The position numbers and the translations under genes are program-made. Below are positions 51,259 to 61,168 of a stretch of DNA of 64,000 nucleotides, piece after piece; position 1 is the first letter of the stretch; each line of letters begins with the position of its first letter. The notes under the pieces were generated by a model. It was not told the DNA's origin and did no database searches. It worked only from the letters and a program-made list of their open reading frames with translations. The DNA is taken from NCBI RefSeq assembly GCF_006385705.1, contig NZ_VFRQ01000003.1, forward strand, positions 399,927 to 463,926, read 5' to 3'. Source of the stretch: Pontibacter mangrovi (GTDB lineage: Bacteria > Bacteroidota > Bacteroidia > Cytophagales > Hymenobacteraceae).

Positions 51259-52662
51259 TTAGATATGGATAGCGCGGTTCTCCGTAGCGGCCAGGCAGGC
51301 CTCTTTCATGGCTTCGGCAAAGGTTGGGTGCGCATGGCTCATGCGGGCCACATCCTCGGCAGAGGCACGGAACTCCATGGCGGTTACCGCCTCGGCAATC
51401 AGGTCGGCGATGCGCGGACCGATCATGTGCACGCCCAGGATCTCGTCTGTTTCCTTGTCAGCCAGCACTTTCACAAAGCCATCGGTATCGCCGGAAGCCT
51501 TGGCACGGCCAGACGCTTTGAATGGGAACGAGCCAGACTTGTAGGCGCGTCCCTGCTCTTTCAGCTGCTCCTCGGTAAAGCCTACGCCCGCCACTTCCGG
51601 CCAGGTATATACTACCCCAGGTATCAGGTTATAGTTGATGTGCGGCTTCTGGCCAACCAGTTGCTCTGCCACCAGCACGCCCTCTTCCTCGGCTTTGTGG
51701 GCCAGCATGGCGCCTCGCACCACGTCACCAATGGCGTAGATGCCCGGTACGTTGGTCTCCAGGTGGTCGTTTACGGCAATCATGCCGCGCTCGCCCATCT
51801 GCACGCCGGCATTCTCCAGTCCCAGGCCTTCGGTATACGGTTTGCGGCCTACCGATACCAGCACATAGTCGCCTTCAAACATTACCGTTTCGCCTTTCGG
51901 GTTCTCAGCGGTTACTTTTACAACTTCGCCCTCGTTGGTAGCGCCGGTTACTTTGTGGTTGAAGAAGAACTCAAAGCCAAGCGTTTTCTTTAGCACACGC
52001 TGCAGTTCTTTTCCAAGCCCACGGTCCATCGTCGGGATAATGGCATCCATGTACTCAATTACCTGCACCTTCGCGCCCAGGCGGGCATATACAGAGCCCA
52101 GCTCCAGGCCAATCACGCCGCCCCCGATCACGATCAGGTTCTTAGGAACCTCTGTCAGCGTTAAGGCTTCTGTTGAGGTAATGATGCGTTTCTTGTCGAT
52201 GGGCAGGAACGGCAGGGCTGTTGGCTTAGAACCTGTCGCGATGATGGTCTTATCCGTTTCGATCTGCTGCTCTTTGCCTTCTGCGTCTGTGATCTTGATC
52301 GTGTTTTTGTTCACGAAGGAGCCCAGGCCATAGTAGGTATCAATCTTGTTCTTCTTCATCAGGAAAGCAATGCCGTCGTTGTTCGACTTCACTACCTCGC
52401 CTTTGCGCTTGATCATCTGCTCCATGTTCACCTGCAGGTTCTCCAGCTCAATACCGTGCGTTTTAAAGCTGTGCGCCGCATTATGATAATGCTCTGATGA
52501 ATCCAGTAGCGCTTTTGAAGGTATACAGCCTACGTTCAGGCAGGTGCCGCCCAGCACGTTATACTTTTCTATGATCGCGGTTTTCAGGCCCAGCTGTGCG
52601 CAACGGATCGCTGCCACATAGCCCCCAGGGCCAGAACCGATTACGGTAACATCGTATTTCAT
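51259..52662 (-). CDS. lpd: Dihydrolipoyl dehydrogenase (E3)
   Basis: A 467-residue flavoprotein. FAD motif GSGPGGYVAAI at 8-18, redox disulfide GGTCLNVGCIPSK (about 39-51), NAD motif IGGGVIGLELGSVYARLG near 175 and the C-terminal active-site His in HAHPTFAEA. It reoxidises dihydrolipoyl groups of 2-oxoacid dehydrogenases. The sucB and sucA genes lie upstream on the same strand, separated from lpd by a repeat and a terminator. It is therefore the likely E3 of 2-oxoglutarate dehydrogenase but separately transcribed. Confidence 0.96.
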   Translation of the reverse strand: MKYDVTVIGSGPGGYVAAIRCAQLGLKTAIIEKYNVLGGTCLNVGCIPSKALLDSSEHYHNAAHSFKTHGIELENLQVNMEQMIKRKGEVVKSNNDGIAFLMKKNKIDTYYGLGSFVNKNTIKITDAEGKEQQIETDKTIIATGSKPTALPFLPIDKKRIITSTEALTLTEVPKNLIVIGGGVIGLELGSVYARLGAKVQVIEYMDAIIPTMDRGLGKELQRVLKKTLGFEFFFNHKVTGATNEGEVVKVTAENPKGETVMFEGDYVLVSVGRKPYTEGLGLENAGVQMGERGMIAVNDHLETNVPGIYAIGDVVRGAMLAHKAEEEGVLVAEQLVGQKPHINYNLIPGVVYTWPEVAGVGFTEEQLKEQGRAYKSGSFPFKASGRAKASGDTDGFVKVLADKETDEILGVHMIGPRIADLIAEAVTAMEFRASAEDVARMSHAHPTFAEAMKEACLAATENRAIHI

Positions 52663-52723
52663 TTTTCTATATTTTGAGGAAAGCTATGCTCTCGTTTTTG
52701 TATTTGATTTCTCTACTAATGCT

Positions 52724-52806
52724 CAACCCACCCCTAACCCCTCCCAAGAGGGGATTCTTCTGCAGTATCCAATTCCCCCTCCTCGGAGGGGTTAGGGGTG
52801 GGTCAA
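52724..52806. repeat. Inverted pair of G/C-rich repeats
   Basis: AACCCACCCCTAACCCCTCC (52725) and, inverted, a copy with CCTCCTCGGAGGGG and TTAGGGGTGGGT (52778-52803), separated by about 20 bp. The pair could form a long cruciform between sucB and lpd. Confidence 0.65.
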
Positions 52807-52827
52807 TTAATACTTACTTAGATCAAA

Positions 52828-52865
52828 AAAAGGAGGAGCAAACTTCTTCGCTTACCCCTCCTTTT
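52828..52865 (-). terminator. Terminator after sucB
   Basis: Stem AAAAGGAGG/CCTCCTTTT (52828-52836 with 52857-52865); on the minus strand the 3' arm runs into further T residues. Confidence 0.6.
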
Positions 52866-52878
52866 CTATCTCAATAAA

Positions 52879-54429
52879 TTACACGCCTAACAGCAGTCTC
52901 ATCGGGTCTTCCAGCAGCTCTTTCACGCGAACCAGGAAGCTTACCGACTCGCGGCCGTCGATGATGCGGTGGTCGTAAGACAGGGCCAGGTACATCATCG
53001 GGCGAATCTCCACTTGTCCGTTTACAGCTACCGGGCGCTGCACGATGTTGTGCATACCAAGTATGGCCGACTGCGGCGCATTGATGATCGGGGTAGACAT
53101 CATAGAACCGAACACGCCACCGTTGGTGATGGTGAAGGTACCGCCTGTCATTTCCTCGATAGAGAGTTTACCGTCACGCGCTTTCTTCGCCAGACGGATC
53201 ACTTCTTTCTCGATGCCGTCCAGCGTCAGCTGCTCTGCGTTGCGGATTACCGGCACCACCAGGCCTTTTGGAGAAGAAACAGCGATGGATACATCCACAA
53301 AGTCATTAAAGACCATGTCATTGCCGTCGATCTGCGCGTTTACTGCCGGCCACTCCTTCAGGGCAACGGTACAAGCTTTCGTAAAGAAGGACATAAAGCC
53401 CAGACCTACCTCGTGCACCTCCTTGAACTTCTCTTTATACTTGGCGCGGATGTCCATGATCGGCTTCATGTCTACCTCGTTGAAGGTAGTGAGCATAGCC
53501 GTTTCGTTTTTCACCTGCACCAGGCGGCGGGCAACCGTTTTGCGCAGCGAGCTCATTTTCTCGCGGCGCTGGTTGCGGTCGCCGGCAGGGGCAGCAGCCT
53601 CTTGCTTGGCAGCCGGAGCGGCAGCTGGCTGTGCGGCCGGTTTCGCCTGCGCGTTCTGTGCATCTTCTTTTGTGATGCGGCCGTCGCGGCCCGTGCCCTG
53701 TACATCAGAAGCGTTTATGCCTTTTTCGGCCAGGATTTTTCCGGCAGCCGGAGACGGTGTGCCTGAAGCGTACGTCTGGGCGCCTGATGGAGCCGCAGCT
53801 GCTGGCTTAGCGGCAACCGCCTGGTTGGCGGCCTCCTGCTTGGCATTGGCCTGGGCATTGGCCTTAGTAGCACCGGCACCCGGCACAATACGGCAAAGCA
53901 AGCCGCCTATCTCTACGGTATCGCCTTCCTGGGCAACAATCTCCAGCGTACCCGCCGCCTCTGCCGGCAGCTCAAACGTCGCCTTATCAGACTCCAGTTC
54001 GGCAATCACTTCGTCCATCTCCACCTGGTCACCGTCTTTTTTCAGCCAGCTGGCAATGGTTACTTCCGTAATGGATTCGCCTACAGTGGGCACTTTCATT
54101 TCTACTGCCTCACCGGCACCGGCGGCAGTAGCAGGCGCTGGTGCGGCAGGAGCCGCCTCTGCAGCTGGTGCCGACGGAGCAGATGCCGCAGCGCCATCCT
54201 GGTCTATTTTACAGATAACGGCGCCTACATCCACAGTGTCGCCTTCCTGCGCTACAATGCGTAAAATGCCTGCGGCTTCGGCTGGCAGTTCAAAGGTGGC
54301 CTTGTCAGACTCCAACTCTGCTATCACCTCGTCCATCTCCACTCGGTCGCCGTCTTTCTTAAGCCACTGGGCTATGGTTACCTCAGTGATCGACTCACCT
54401 ACGGCAGGCACTTTAACTTCTAAGCTCAT
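52879..54429 (-). CDS. sucB: 2-oxoglutarate dehydrogenase E2 (dihydrolipoyl succinyltransferase), two lipoyl domains
   Basis: A 516-residue E2. Two nearly identical lipoyl domains occupy 1-77 and 110-185, each with [17 protein letters not shown] (lipoylated Lys 43 and 149). Ala/Pro-rich linkers and an E3-binding domain follow ([20 protein letters not shown]), then the catalytic domain ending [15 protein letters not shown] with the active His and Asp. Most 2-oxoglutarate E2 proteins have one lipoyl domain. The gene is 98 bp after sucA, same strand, and its terminator separates it from lpd. Confidence 0.95.
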   Translation of the reverse strand: MSLEVKVPAVGESITEVTIAQWLKKDGDRVEMDEVIAELESDKATFELPAEAAGILRIVAQEGDTVDVGAVICKIDQDGAAASAPSAPAAEAAPAAPAPATAAGAGEAVEMKVPTVGESITEVTIASWLKKDGDQVEMDEVIAELESDKATFELPAEAAGTLEIVAQEGDTVEIGGLLCRIVPGAGATKANAQANAKQEAANQAVAAKPAAAAPSGAQTYASGTPSPAAGKILAEKGINASDVQGTGRDGRITKEDAQNAQAKPAAQPAAAPAAKQEAAAPAGDRNQRREKMSSLRKTVARRLVQVKNETAMLTTFNEVDMKPIMDIRAKYKEKFKEVHEVGLGFMSFFTKACTVALKEWPAVNAQIDGNDMVFNDFVDVSIAVSSPKGLVVPVIRNAEQLTLDGIEKEVIRLAKKARDGKLSIEEMTGGTFTITNGGVFGSMMSTPIINAPQSAILGMHNIVQRPVAVNGQVEIRPMMYLALSYDHRIIDGRESVSFLVRVKELLEDPMRLLLGV

Positions 54430-54527
54430 ATTTTATTCAATTAGGAATTACGATTTAAAAATTACGAATCAAAAATGAGTAATGACGAAAATACCTTCAT
54501 TAATTATGCATCATCACTCATCGCTCC

Positions 54528-57284
54528 TTAAATAGCAAACGCTTTGTCTACCAGCTCCTGCTGCTCTTTGGCGTGCACCTTCAGGTAGCCCGTTGCCGGC
54601 GAGGCACTGGCTTTACGCGCTACCACATCCGCAATGCTGTTTCGCATAATGCGCAGGATGTACGTCCAGGCACCCATGTTTTCCGGCTCTTCCTGCACCC
54701 AGTATACTTGCGCGTTTTTATACTTGCTCAGCTCAGCCTCCAGTTGCACTTTCGGGAACGGCGCCAGCTGCTCCATACGGATAATGGCAACGTCCTTGCG
54801 CTTGTTCTTCTGCTGCTCCTCCAGTAAATCAAAGTATACTTTGCCAGAGCACAGCAGCACCTTCTTCACCGACTTAGCCGCCGCATAAGCATCGCCGATC
54901 ACTTCTTTAAAGCTGCCCGACGTGAAGTCCTCTACAGGAGAAACTACAGCTGGGTGGCGCAGCAGCGACTTAGGCGACATGTTCACGGCTGGCTTGCGGA
55001 ACGGCAGTGCCAGCTGACGGCGCATGAAGTGGAACAGGTTGGCAGGCGTGGTGATGAAGGTCACGAACATATTGTTTTCGGCTGCCAGCTGCAGGAAGCG
55101 CTCAGGGCGGGCATTGGAGTGCTCCGGTCCCTGGCCTTCGTAGCCGTGCGGCAACAGCATCACCAACCCGTTCATACGCTGCCACTTAGACTCTGTTGAA
55201 GAGATGAACTGATCTATCATCACCTGGGCACCGTTGGCGAAGTCACCGAACTGGGCTTCCCAGATTACCAGCGCATTCGGGTTGGCCATGGCATAGCCGA
55301 ACTCAAAGCCCAGCACGCCATACTCCGACAGCAGTGAGTTATAGATTTCAAAAGAAGCCTGCTTCTCGTTCATGTGGTTCAGGCTGTTGTACGGTGCGCT
55401 GGTTACGGCATCGTGCAACACGGCGTGGCGATGCGAGAACGTACCGCGCTGCACATCCTGGCCAGAGAAACGCACTACTCGGCCATCCAGCAGCACAGAG
55501 CCGTAGGCCAGCAGCTCACCGGCAGCCCAGTTCAGCTGCTTCGTCTCGAAGAACATCTCCTTGCGCTCCTTTAGCAGCTTCTCGATCTGCTTCAGCGGCT
55601 TAAAGCCCTGCGGCAGGGTGGTCAGTGCTTTTCCTACTGCTTCAATCACATCAGCAGAAACGCCCGTTTCCGGCGACTGGTTAAAGTCTTCCGGCTTGGA
55701 GCGGCGCAGGCTCTGCCACTCTTTCTCCAGCACCTGGTAGTTGTATGGCAGCGGTTTCTGCTTCACCATGTCCAGGCGGTCCTGCAGCATTTTACGGAAC
55801 TCCTTGTCCATGCTCTTCGCCAAGTCAGCGTCTACCTCGCCGCGCGTGATCAGTTGCTTGTTGTATACTTCGCGCGGGTTAGGGTGCTTCGAGATGATGT
55901 TGTACAGCTGCGGCTGCGTAAACTTGGGCTCGTCGGACTCGTTGTGCCCATGGCGGCGGTAGCACACCATGTCGATAAAGATATCGTTGTTGTAGCGCTG
56001 ACGGTATTCCATGGCCATGCGCATGGCAAACACTACCGCCTCCGGGTCATCGCCGTTCACGTGCATCACCGGCGCATCAATTACCTTGGCAACATCGGTG
56101 CTGTAGATAGATGAGCGCGCGTCCTCGAAATCTGTGGTAAAGCCTACCTGGTTGTTGATCACAAAGTGGATGGTGCCGCCTGTGTTGTAGCCATCCAGGT
56201 TAGCCATCTGCGTTACTTCGTATACTATGCCCTGGCCTGCCACGGCAGCGTCGCCGTGGATAAGTATAGGCAACACCTTGTCCGGATCTTTGCTATACAT
56301 GCAGTCTATTTTGGCACGCACAAAACCTTCCACCACCGGGTTCACCGCCTCCAGGTGCGATGGGTTCGGGGCCAGTTTCAGGTTCACTTTTTTGCCTGAT
56401 GGCGTTACCACCTCAGCAGAATAGCCCATGTGGTACTTCACGTCACCGTCGCCCATGGTCAGGTCTGGTACGGCAGTGCCTTCAAACTCAGAGAAGATCT
56501 GCTCATAGGTTTTGCCCATGATGTTGGCCAGCACGTTCAGGCGGCCACGGTGTGCCATACCTATCACCACTTCCTCTACGCCAAGCTCAGAGCCTTTGTC
56601 GATGATGGCATCCAGGGCAGGTATAGTTGTTTCGCCGCCTTCCAGCGAGAAGCGTTTCTGGCCCAGGAACTTCGTGTGCAGGAAGTTCTCAAACACCACC
56701 GCCTCGTTTAGCTTAGACAGGATACGCTTTTTAAACTCGATGCCCGGGTTAAAGTTCAGCGACTCTCTTTCGATCTTCTGCTTGAACCACTCCAGCACTT
56801 CCGGGTCGCGGATGTACATATACTCAAAGCCGATCGCGCCTTCATAGATCTTTTTCAGCGCCGCCTCGATGTCGCGCAGCGTGGCCGGCCCGATGCCGAT
56901 GATCTCACCTACCTGGAAAACAGTATCCAGGTCGGCATCCGTTAAACCGAAATCTGCCAAATCCAGCCTTGCCTTGCGGTCTTTGCGCGTGCGCACCGGG
57001 TTGGTATGGGAGCGCAGGTGGCCGCGGGTACGGTAGGCATGTATCAGGTTACGCACCGCCACTTCTTTCTCAGACTCGCCGGCTGCTACGGTGCCTTTGG
57101 CTGGGGCGGCTACTGCGCCCTCTGCTGTTTCGTGGCCGTTCTCGCCATAGGCAGTGGCAAACTCAAAGCCTTCAAAAAACTTGCGCCATCCGGCATCCAC
57201 CGACTCCGGATCCTGCTGATAAGCCTTGTACAGCCCATCGATATAATCGCCATGCGCGTTGGCGATGTAGGTATATTTATCCAT
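54528..57284 (-). CDS. sucA: 2-oxoglutarate dehydrogenase E1
   Basis: A 918-residue thiamine diphosphate enzyme. DYIDGLYKAYQQDPESVD at the start, GMAHRGRLNVLANIMGK, ILIHGDAAVAGQG, HFVINNQVGFTT and ICYRRHGHNE-like segments are all conserved in SucA; LLPHGYEGQGPEHSNARPERFLQLA is near the C-terminus. It decarboxylates 2-oxoglutarate and passes succinyl to SucB. ATG 57284 is preferred, because the ATG at 57314 overlaps the -7 element of the promoter. The 14-bp palindrome CAAAGTATACTTTG lies in it at 54830. Confidence 0.96.
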   Translation of the reverse strand: MDKYTYIANAHGDYIDGLYKAYQQDPESVDAGWRKFFEGFEFATAYGENGHETAEGAVAAPAKGTVAAGESEKEVAVRNLIHAYRTRGHLRSHTNPVRTRKDRKARLDLADFGLTDADLDTVFQVGEIIGIGPATLRDIEAALKKIYEGAIGFEYMYIRDPEVLEWFKQKIERESLNFNPGIEFKKRILSKLNEAVVFENFLHTKFLGQKRFSLEGGETTIPALDAIIDKGSELGVEEVVIGMAHRGRLNVLANIMGKTYEQIFSEFEGTAVPDLTMGDGDVKYHMGYSAEVVTPSGKKVNLKLAPNPSHLEAVNPVVEGFVRAKIDCMYSKDPDKVLPILIHGDAAVAGQGIVYEVTQMANLDGYNTGGTIHFVINNQVGFTTDFEDARSSIYSTDVAKVIDAPVMHVNGDDPEAVVFAMRMAMEYRQRYNNDIFIDMVCYRRHGHNESDEPKFTQPQLYNIISKHPNPREVYNKQLITRGEVDADLAKSMDKEFRKMLQDRLDMVKQKPLPYNYQVLEKEWQSLRRSKPEDFNQSPETGVSADVIEAVGKALTTLPQGFKPLKQIEKLLKERKEMFFETKQLNWAAGELLAYGSVLLDGRVVRFSGQDVQRGTFSHRHAVLHDAVTSAPYNSLNHMNEKQASFEIYNSLLSEYGVLGFEFGYAMANPNALVIWEAQFGDFANGAQVMIDQFISSTESKWQRMNGLVMLLPHGYEGQGPEHSNARPERFLQLAAENNMFVTFITTPANLFHFMRRQLALPFRKPAVNMSPKSLLRHPAVVSPVEDFTSGSFKEVIGDAYAAAKSVKKVLLCSGKVYFDLLEEQQKNKRKDVAIIRMEQLAPFPKVQLEAELSKYKNAQVYWVQEEPENMGAWTYILRIMRNSIADVVARKASASPATGYLKVHAKEQQELVDKAFAI

Positions 57285-57311
57285 AGTGTAAATTACTGCA
57301 TGTGATAATGG

Positions 57312-57341
57312 CAAAGTTAGAGGTATTATTGAAAAATCAAA
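57312..57341 (-). promoter_or_regulatory. Promoter of sucA-sucB
   Basis: On the minus strand TTTG, 18-bp spacer and TAACTTTG; the chosen sucA ATG is 28 bp downstream. This element decides against the longer sucA start. Confidence 0.65.
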
Positions 57342-57793
57342 TTACTTATATTCGCATTAGCAAATACAGCTATAAATCAATACAAAAGCCCTCCTTAACA
57401 TACCTGTTTACTTTTGTTTCGGTTACCATACGCCTTTAGCTAACAACAACTGTAACGTTTGTTTGCTTCCGGTTTGCCAGGCGATTTACCTTAAATTATG
57501 CTTTATCAGCTCCGGAGTATGTATGGCTTCCTTGGATTTATTATTGGCACGGCAGCTTTGCTTATTCTATCTTCTTCTTTATTTTTAGGCCCCCTTAAGC
57601 TAACGCCGCTTTAATGTTTAAACAAATGTGGTTTTTTTCATAGTTACTCTGCAACTATACATTTCCTGTTAATACTATTAAATGTAAACTACATTTATAG
57701 CGTGGGAAGTAGTTTACTTAAAAGCTACAAAGGCCAGGAAGGCCAAGGTGTTGCAGCAACACTTATACATGGACCATCCGAAATCTTTTAACG
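57342..57793. other. Gene-free AT-rich stretch
   Basis: No gene, repeat or clear promoter is seen between the sucA promoter and the gene at 57794. The stretch is AT-rich and lacks the AAGTATA word. Confidence 0.5.
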
Positions 57794-58087
57794 ATGTATA
57801 GCCAACTGCTGGAAGAACTATCCAAAGCGATCGGGGCAAGGCTCCTGGTAAGCTTTAAGTATGAGGGGGAGCGACACACGGTTGAGCCGCATTTACTGGG
57901 GCAAGACCAGCAGCACCAGGACTGCCTGCTAGCTTGGCGAAAGGACGGAAACCCAAAGCAGAACTGGCACCGCTACCCCCTAAGCCAAATGAAGGGAACC
58001 AGTATCCTGGAAGAAAGATTCTGCAAAAAGCGCCCCGGCTACGACCCCTACGACAGCACAATGACCCGCGTGTACTACCGTATCTGA
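57794..58087 (+). CDS. Small protein resembling a WYL-domain fragment (97 aa)
   Basis: A 97-residue protein: IGARLLVSFKYEGERHTVEPHLLG, a strand DCLLAWRKDG and then YPLSQMKGTSILEERF. The order Y-x-G, R-x-V-x-P, L-x-x-W and final RF resembles the ligand-sensing WYL domain, here without any HTH. WYL proteins often regulate defence or DNA damage genes. The frameshifted vsr gene is 109 bp downstream, which may be meaningful. The family call is tentative. Confidence 0.55.
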   Translation: MYSQLLEELSKAIGARLLVSFKYEGERHTVEPHLLGQDQQHQDCLLAWRKDGNPKQNWHRYPLSQMKGTSILEERFCKKRPGYDPYDSTMTRVYYRI

Positions 58088-58195
58088 AAACAAGTTTAAC
58101 GCGCCTGCCTCTCCGAGCTATGAAGACAGCCTGCAACTGATTAATCCATACTGCAGGGCTTGGTGTTGTACTTCTGCAAAGCAGCAAGTATACTA

Positions 58196-58671
58196 GTGGC
58201 AAAAAGTAAAAAGTATAAAAGGCTGTTTTCCCCGCCCCTAACAGCGCAGGAAAAGATAAGCCGGTACATGCGTGGCAACAAATCCAAGAACACGAAGCCT
58301 GAGCTAAGGTTACGGCGCGCGCTGTGGCAAGCCGGGCTTCGTGGCTACCGCGTGCACTGGCCCAAAGCCCCCGCGGCAAGCCTGATATCTGCTACCCCTC
58401 CCGCCGCCTGGCCGTGTTCGTGCATGGCTGTTTCTGGCACAGGTGCCCCTACTGCCGCCCCTCCTTCCCTAAGACAAACGCAGCGTTCTGGCAACAGAAG
58501 TTTACCCGTAACACTGCCCGTGATGCAAAGTATAAACACATGTATCGCGAAGCCGGTTCGCAGCGCCTGGTGGTGTGGGAATGCCAGCTAAAGCACGGGC
58601 TGGACAGCACGGTGACCCTTGTACGAGAGCTGCACCGCGGCGTGCCGGAAAGCTGGCAGGTAGCCGCCTAA
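58196..58671 (+). pseudogene. vsr: Very short patch repair endonuclease (Vsr) with frameshift
   Basis: Two frames together encode a full Vsr-like protein. The first (GTG 58196) has SRYMRGNKSKNTKPELRLRRALWQ, the Vsr opening with SKNTKPE. The second continues with GKPDICYPSRRLAVFVHGCFWHRCPYC and FWQQKFTRN, the nuclease core, ending at 58671. They join at the five C residues at 58368-58372; one more C would restore a single frame (WPKAPRGKPDIC). Vsr nicks at T-G mismatches left by cytosine-5 methylation, yet no methyltransferase gene is near. It is either a real lesion or a sequence error in a homopolymer. Confidence 0.8.
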
Positions 58672-58745
58672 GCATGAACCGGTTGAGGCAAAGTATGGAT
58701 TTTTACGTATCTTGAGGGTATACACTAAAAACTATACACGGATCT

Positions 58746-60476
58746 ATGAAGAAATACCTCCCGCTGCTTGCCTTCCTTAGCCTGGTGGCCATGGGCTGCA
58801 ACGAAAGCTCCCGCAAAGTAAACGAGGAAGATGAAGCCTCAAGCGCCGCCGCTGATAGCACCGCCCTGCAACCAGCGCTACAAAGCATCTCGGCAGAAGA
58901 GCTGCTGGCCTACACAACTACCCTTGCCTCCGATGAGTTTGAAGGACGTGCACCGGCCTCTCCCGGCGAGGACTCGACTGTGGCTTTCCTGACCCGCGAG
59001 TTTAAGGCACTGGGCCTACAGCCAGGCAACCCCGACGGCAGCTACGTGCAGAAAGTGCCTATGTTTGGCTACACCCCCTCCCCAACGGCTACTATTAAAG
59101 CCAACGGCAAAAGTATAAACCTGAACTTCCCGGAGGATTATGTGGCGCTTACCCGCCGCTATGTTCCTGAAGTGGAGGTCAGCAACTCTGACATGGTATT
59201 CGTGGGTTATGGTGTGGTGGCACCGGAGTATGGCTGGGATGACTACAAAGGGCTGGATGTGAAAGGCAAAACGATCGTAATGCTGGTCAACGACCCTCCT
59301 GTGGCCGACCCGCAGCACCCGGACCAACTGGACAGCACCATGTTCGGGGGGAAAGCCATGACCTACTATGGCCGCTGGACCTACAAGTATGAAATTGCCG
59401 CCGAGAAGGGTGCCGCCGCAGCCATCATCATACACGAGACAGGCCCGGCAGGCTATCCCTACGAGGTGATTTCGGGCAGCCACAGCCGCGAGGGTTTTGA
59501 GATCATCACCCCGGATAAAAACATGAGCCGCGCAAAGGTGGATGCCTGGATAACAGAACCAAAGGCCCGGGAGATATTTACAGCCGTTGGCCGCAGCTTT
59601 GATGAGCTGAAGGAAGCCGCACGCAAAAAAGACTTCCAACCTGTGCCCTTGAAGGCAAGCGCCAGCTTTAACATTAAAAACCAGCTGCGCGAAGTGCAGT
59701 CGCAGAATGTGGTGGCAAAGCTGGAAGGCTCGGATGAAAAGCTAAAAGACGAGTATGTAATCTACACTGCCCATTGGGACCACCTGGGCAAAGACACCAC
59801 GCTGCAGGGCGACCAGGTATACAACGGCGCGCTGGATAATGCCAGTGGCACAGCCGGTCTCCTGGAAATTGCCAAAGCCTTTACCAAGCTCGAAAAGAAG
59901 CCGAAGCGCTCCATCCTTTTCTTGGCAGTAACTGCCGAAGAAAAAGGTCTGCTGGGCTCTAAGTATTACGCCAGCCGCCCGCTTTACCCGCTCGCCAAAA
60001 CAGTAGCCGTAGTAAACATGGATGTACTGAACGCCTATGGCCCAACGGAGGATATAGTGGTGGTAGGCTACGGAAACTCCACGCTTGAGGATGTGCTGGC
60101 ACAGGAGGCAAAGTCGCAGGGCCGCCATATTGTGCCGGAAGCTACGCCAGAGGTTGGCTCTTTCTACCGCTCCGACCACTTTGAGTTTGCCAAGCAAGGG
60201 GTGCCGGCACTTTATGCCGAGTCGGGGGTGGTAGCCCGCAACCAGCCTGCTGACTACGTGCAGAAATGGAACGAGCGCTACACGGCCAACGACTACCATA
60301 GCCTAACCGACGAAGTTCGCGACGACTGGAACCTGCAAGGCGCAATCGAGGACCTGCAGCTGTTCTTCAGGGTAGGTTATCGCGTGGCAAACTCAACTGA
60401 ATATCCAGAGTGGAAAGAAGGCACAGAGTTTAAAGCTAAGCGAGAGGCCAGTTTGAAGGCGGCGTCTGTTCAGTAA
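58746..60476 (+). CDS. M28 family zinc metallopeptidase, lipoprotein
   Basis: A 576-residue exported peptidase with lipobox VAMGC (Cys near residue 18). A protease-associated domain lies at about 120-270. Zinc ligands of the M28 domain are visible: His in YTAHWDHLG, bridging Asp in [11 protein letters not shown], Glu pair in [11 protein letters not shown], Asp in [10 protein letters not shown] and His in [12 protein letters not shown]. It probably releases N-terminal amino acids from peptides at the cell surface. It is a single gene with no evident partner. Confidence 0.92.
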   Translation: MKKYLPLLAFLSLVAMGCNESSRKVNEEDEASSAAADSTALQPALQSISAEELLAYTTTLASDEFEGRAPASPGEDSTVAFLTREFKALGLQPGNPDGSYVQKVPMFGYTPSPTATIKANGKSINLNFPEDYVALTRRYVPEVEVSNSDMVFVGYGVVAPEYGWDDYKGLDVKGKTIVMLVNDPPVADPQHPDQLDSTMFGGKAMTYYGRWTYKYEIAAEKGAAAAIIIHETGPAGYPYEVISGSHSREGFEIITPDKNMSRAKVDAWITEPKAREIFTAVGRSFDELKEAARKKDFQPVPLKASASFNIKNQLREVQSQNVVAKLEGSDEKLKDEYVIYTAHWDHLGKDTTLQGDQVYNGALDNASGTAGLLEIAKAFTKLEKKPKRSILFLAVTAEEKGLLGSKYYASRPLYPLAKTVAVVNMDVLNAYGPTEDIVVVGYGNSTLEDVLAQEAKSQGRHIVPEATPEVGSFYRSDHFEFAKQGVPALYAESGVVARNQPADYVQKWNERYTANDYHSLTDEVRDDWNLQGAIEDLQLFFRVGYRVANSTEYPEWKEGTEFKAKREASLKAASVQ

Positions 60477-60796
60477 TCATACTTTATAATCAGTAGTCAT
60501 ACTTTTTAACTTGAACAAGCAAAGCGGTTGCAGTTATGTGATCGCTTTGCTTATTTTCAACCTATCTATATAATAATTTGCCTGTTCATCACCTTGTAAA
60601 TAAAAACCCAAAACCGGAAAAGTCATACTTTCACCTTCATCAGCCTCTTGTTATACTTTTCATTTACACCTCCATTACATACCCTTACCCTCATTATTAT
60701 GCTGTTTACTTTAAAATGGACTACAATTTACGGTCAATAGGGTTACTTCTGCTTTAGTATCGTATAAATAAGTACAAAATCAAAGTTTATATGATT
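60477..60796. other. Gene-free AT-rich stretch
   Basis: No gene is seen. It holds one TATACTT (60652) and three CATACTT variants, and otherwise AT-rich sequence leading to the small lipoprotein gene. Confidence 0.5.
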
Positions 60797-61033
60797 ATGA
60801 AAAAGATTTGGAAATTTGCCTTTGCCGCTTTCGCAGCTTTTGCTTTTACGGCTTGCGGCACCGATAACAATACAACTACTGAGTCTGAGTCTGTGGAAAC
60901 TACTGATGAGGTAGGCACTGAAATGGACGCAGACATGGATATGGATGAGGACACCACCATTATGGTAGAAGACACTACTGTGAACGATGGCGTGGCTGAC
61001 GAGATTGAAGAAGAGCAGCCACCGATGGAATAA
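60797..61033 (+). CDS. Small, very acidic lipoprotein
   Basis: A 78-residue protein: Lys-rich start MKKIWKFAFAAFAAFAF, lipobox FTAC, then about 55 residues made mostly of Asp, Glu and Thr (MDADMDMDEDTTIMVEDTT) and a tail IEEEQPPME. It is predicted to be an acidic, unstructured chain anchored to a membrane by lipid. ATG 60797 is preferred over one two codons earlier. It has its own terminator. Similar low-complexity lipoproteins are common and unstudied; calcium or cation binding is only a guess. Confidence 0.75.
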   Translation: MKKIWKFAFAAFAAFAFTACGTDNNTTTESESVETTDEVGTEMDADMDMDEDTTIMVEDTTVNDGVADEIEEEQPPME

Positions 61034-61055
61034 ATTATCGTTAAATGATCTATAG

Positions 61056-61088
61056 AAAGTCCCTGCTTTTGAAGCGGGGACTTTTTTT
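61056..61088 (+). terminator. Rho-independent terminator after the acidic lipoprotein gene
   Basis: Stem AAAGTCCCTGCTT/AAGCGGGGACTTT with one T-G pair, 3-nt loop and a T-run. Confidence 0.82.
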
Positions 61089-61168
61089 ATGCCTGCCGCA
61101 AAAGTATGATGCGGTATAAAAAGAGGGTTTCTGAAACCTAATCTGCAGTAATCCTTTTATATTTAGGA

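Noticed and set aside
53045..54478. Long rightward open frame (477 codons) antisense to sucB
   Set aside because: It mirrors the Ala/Pro/Glu-rich sucB codons in another frame, has a Ser/Ala-rich composition and no family motif; sucB itself is certain.
57285..57314. Longer start of sucA at 57314
   Set aside because: It would overlap the -7 box TAACTTTG at 57312-57319 and adds residues not expected in the family.
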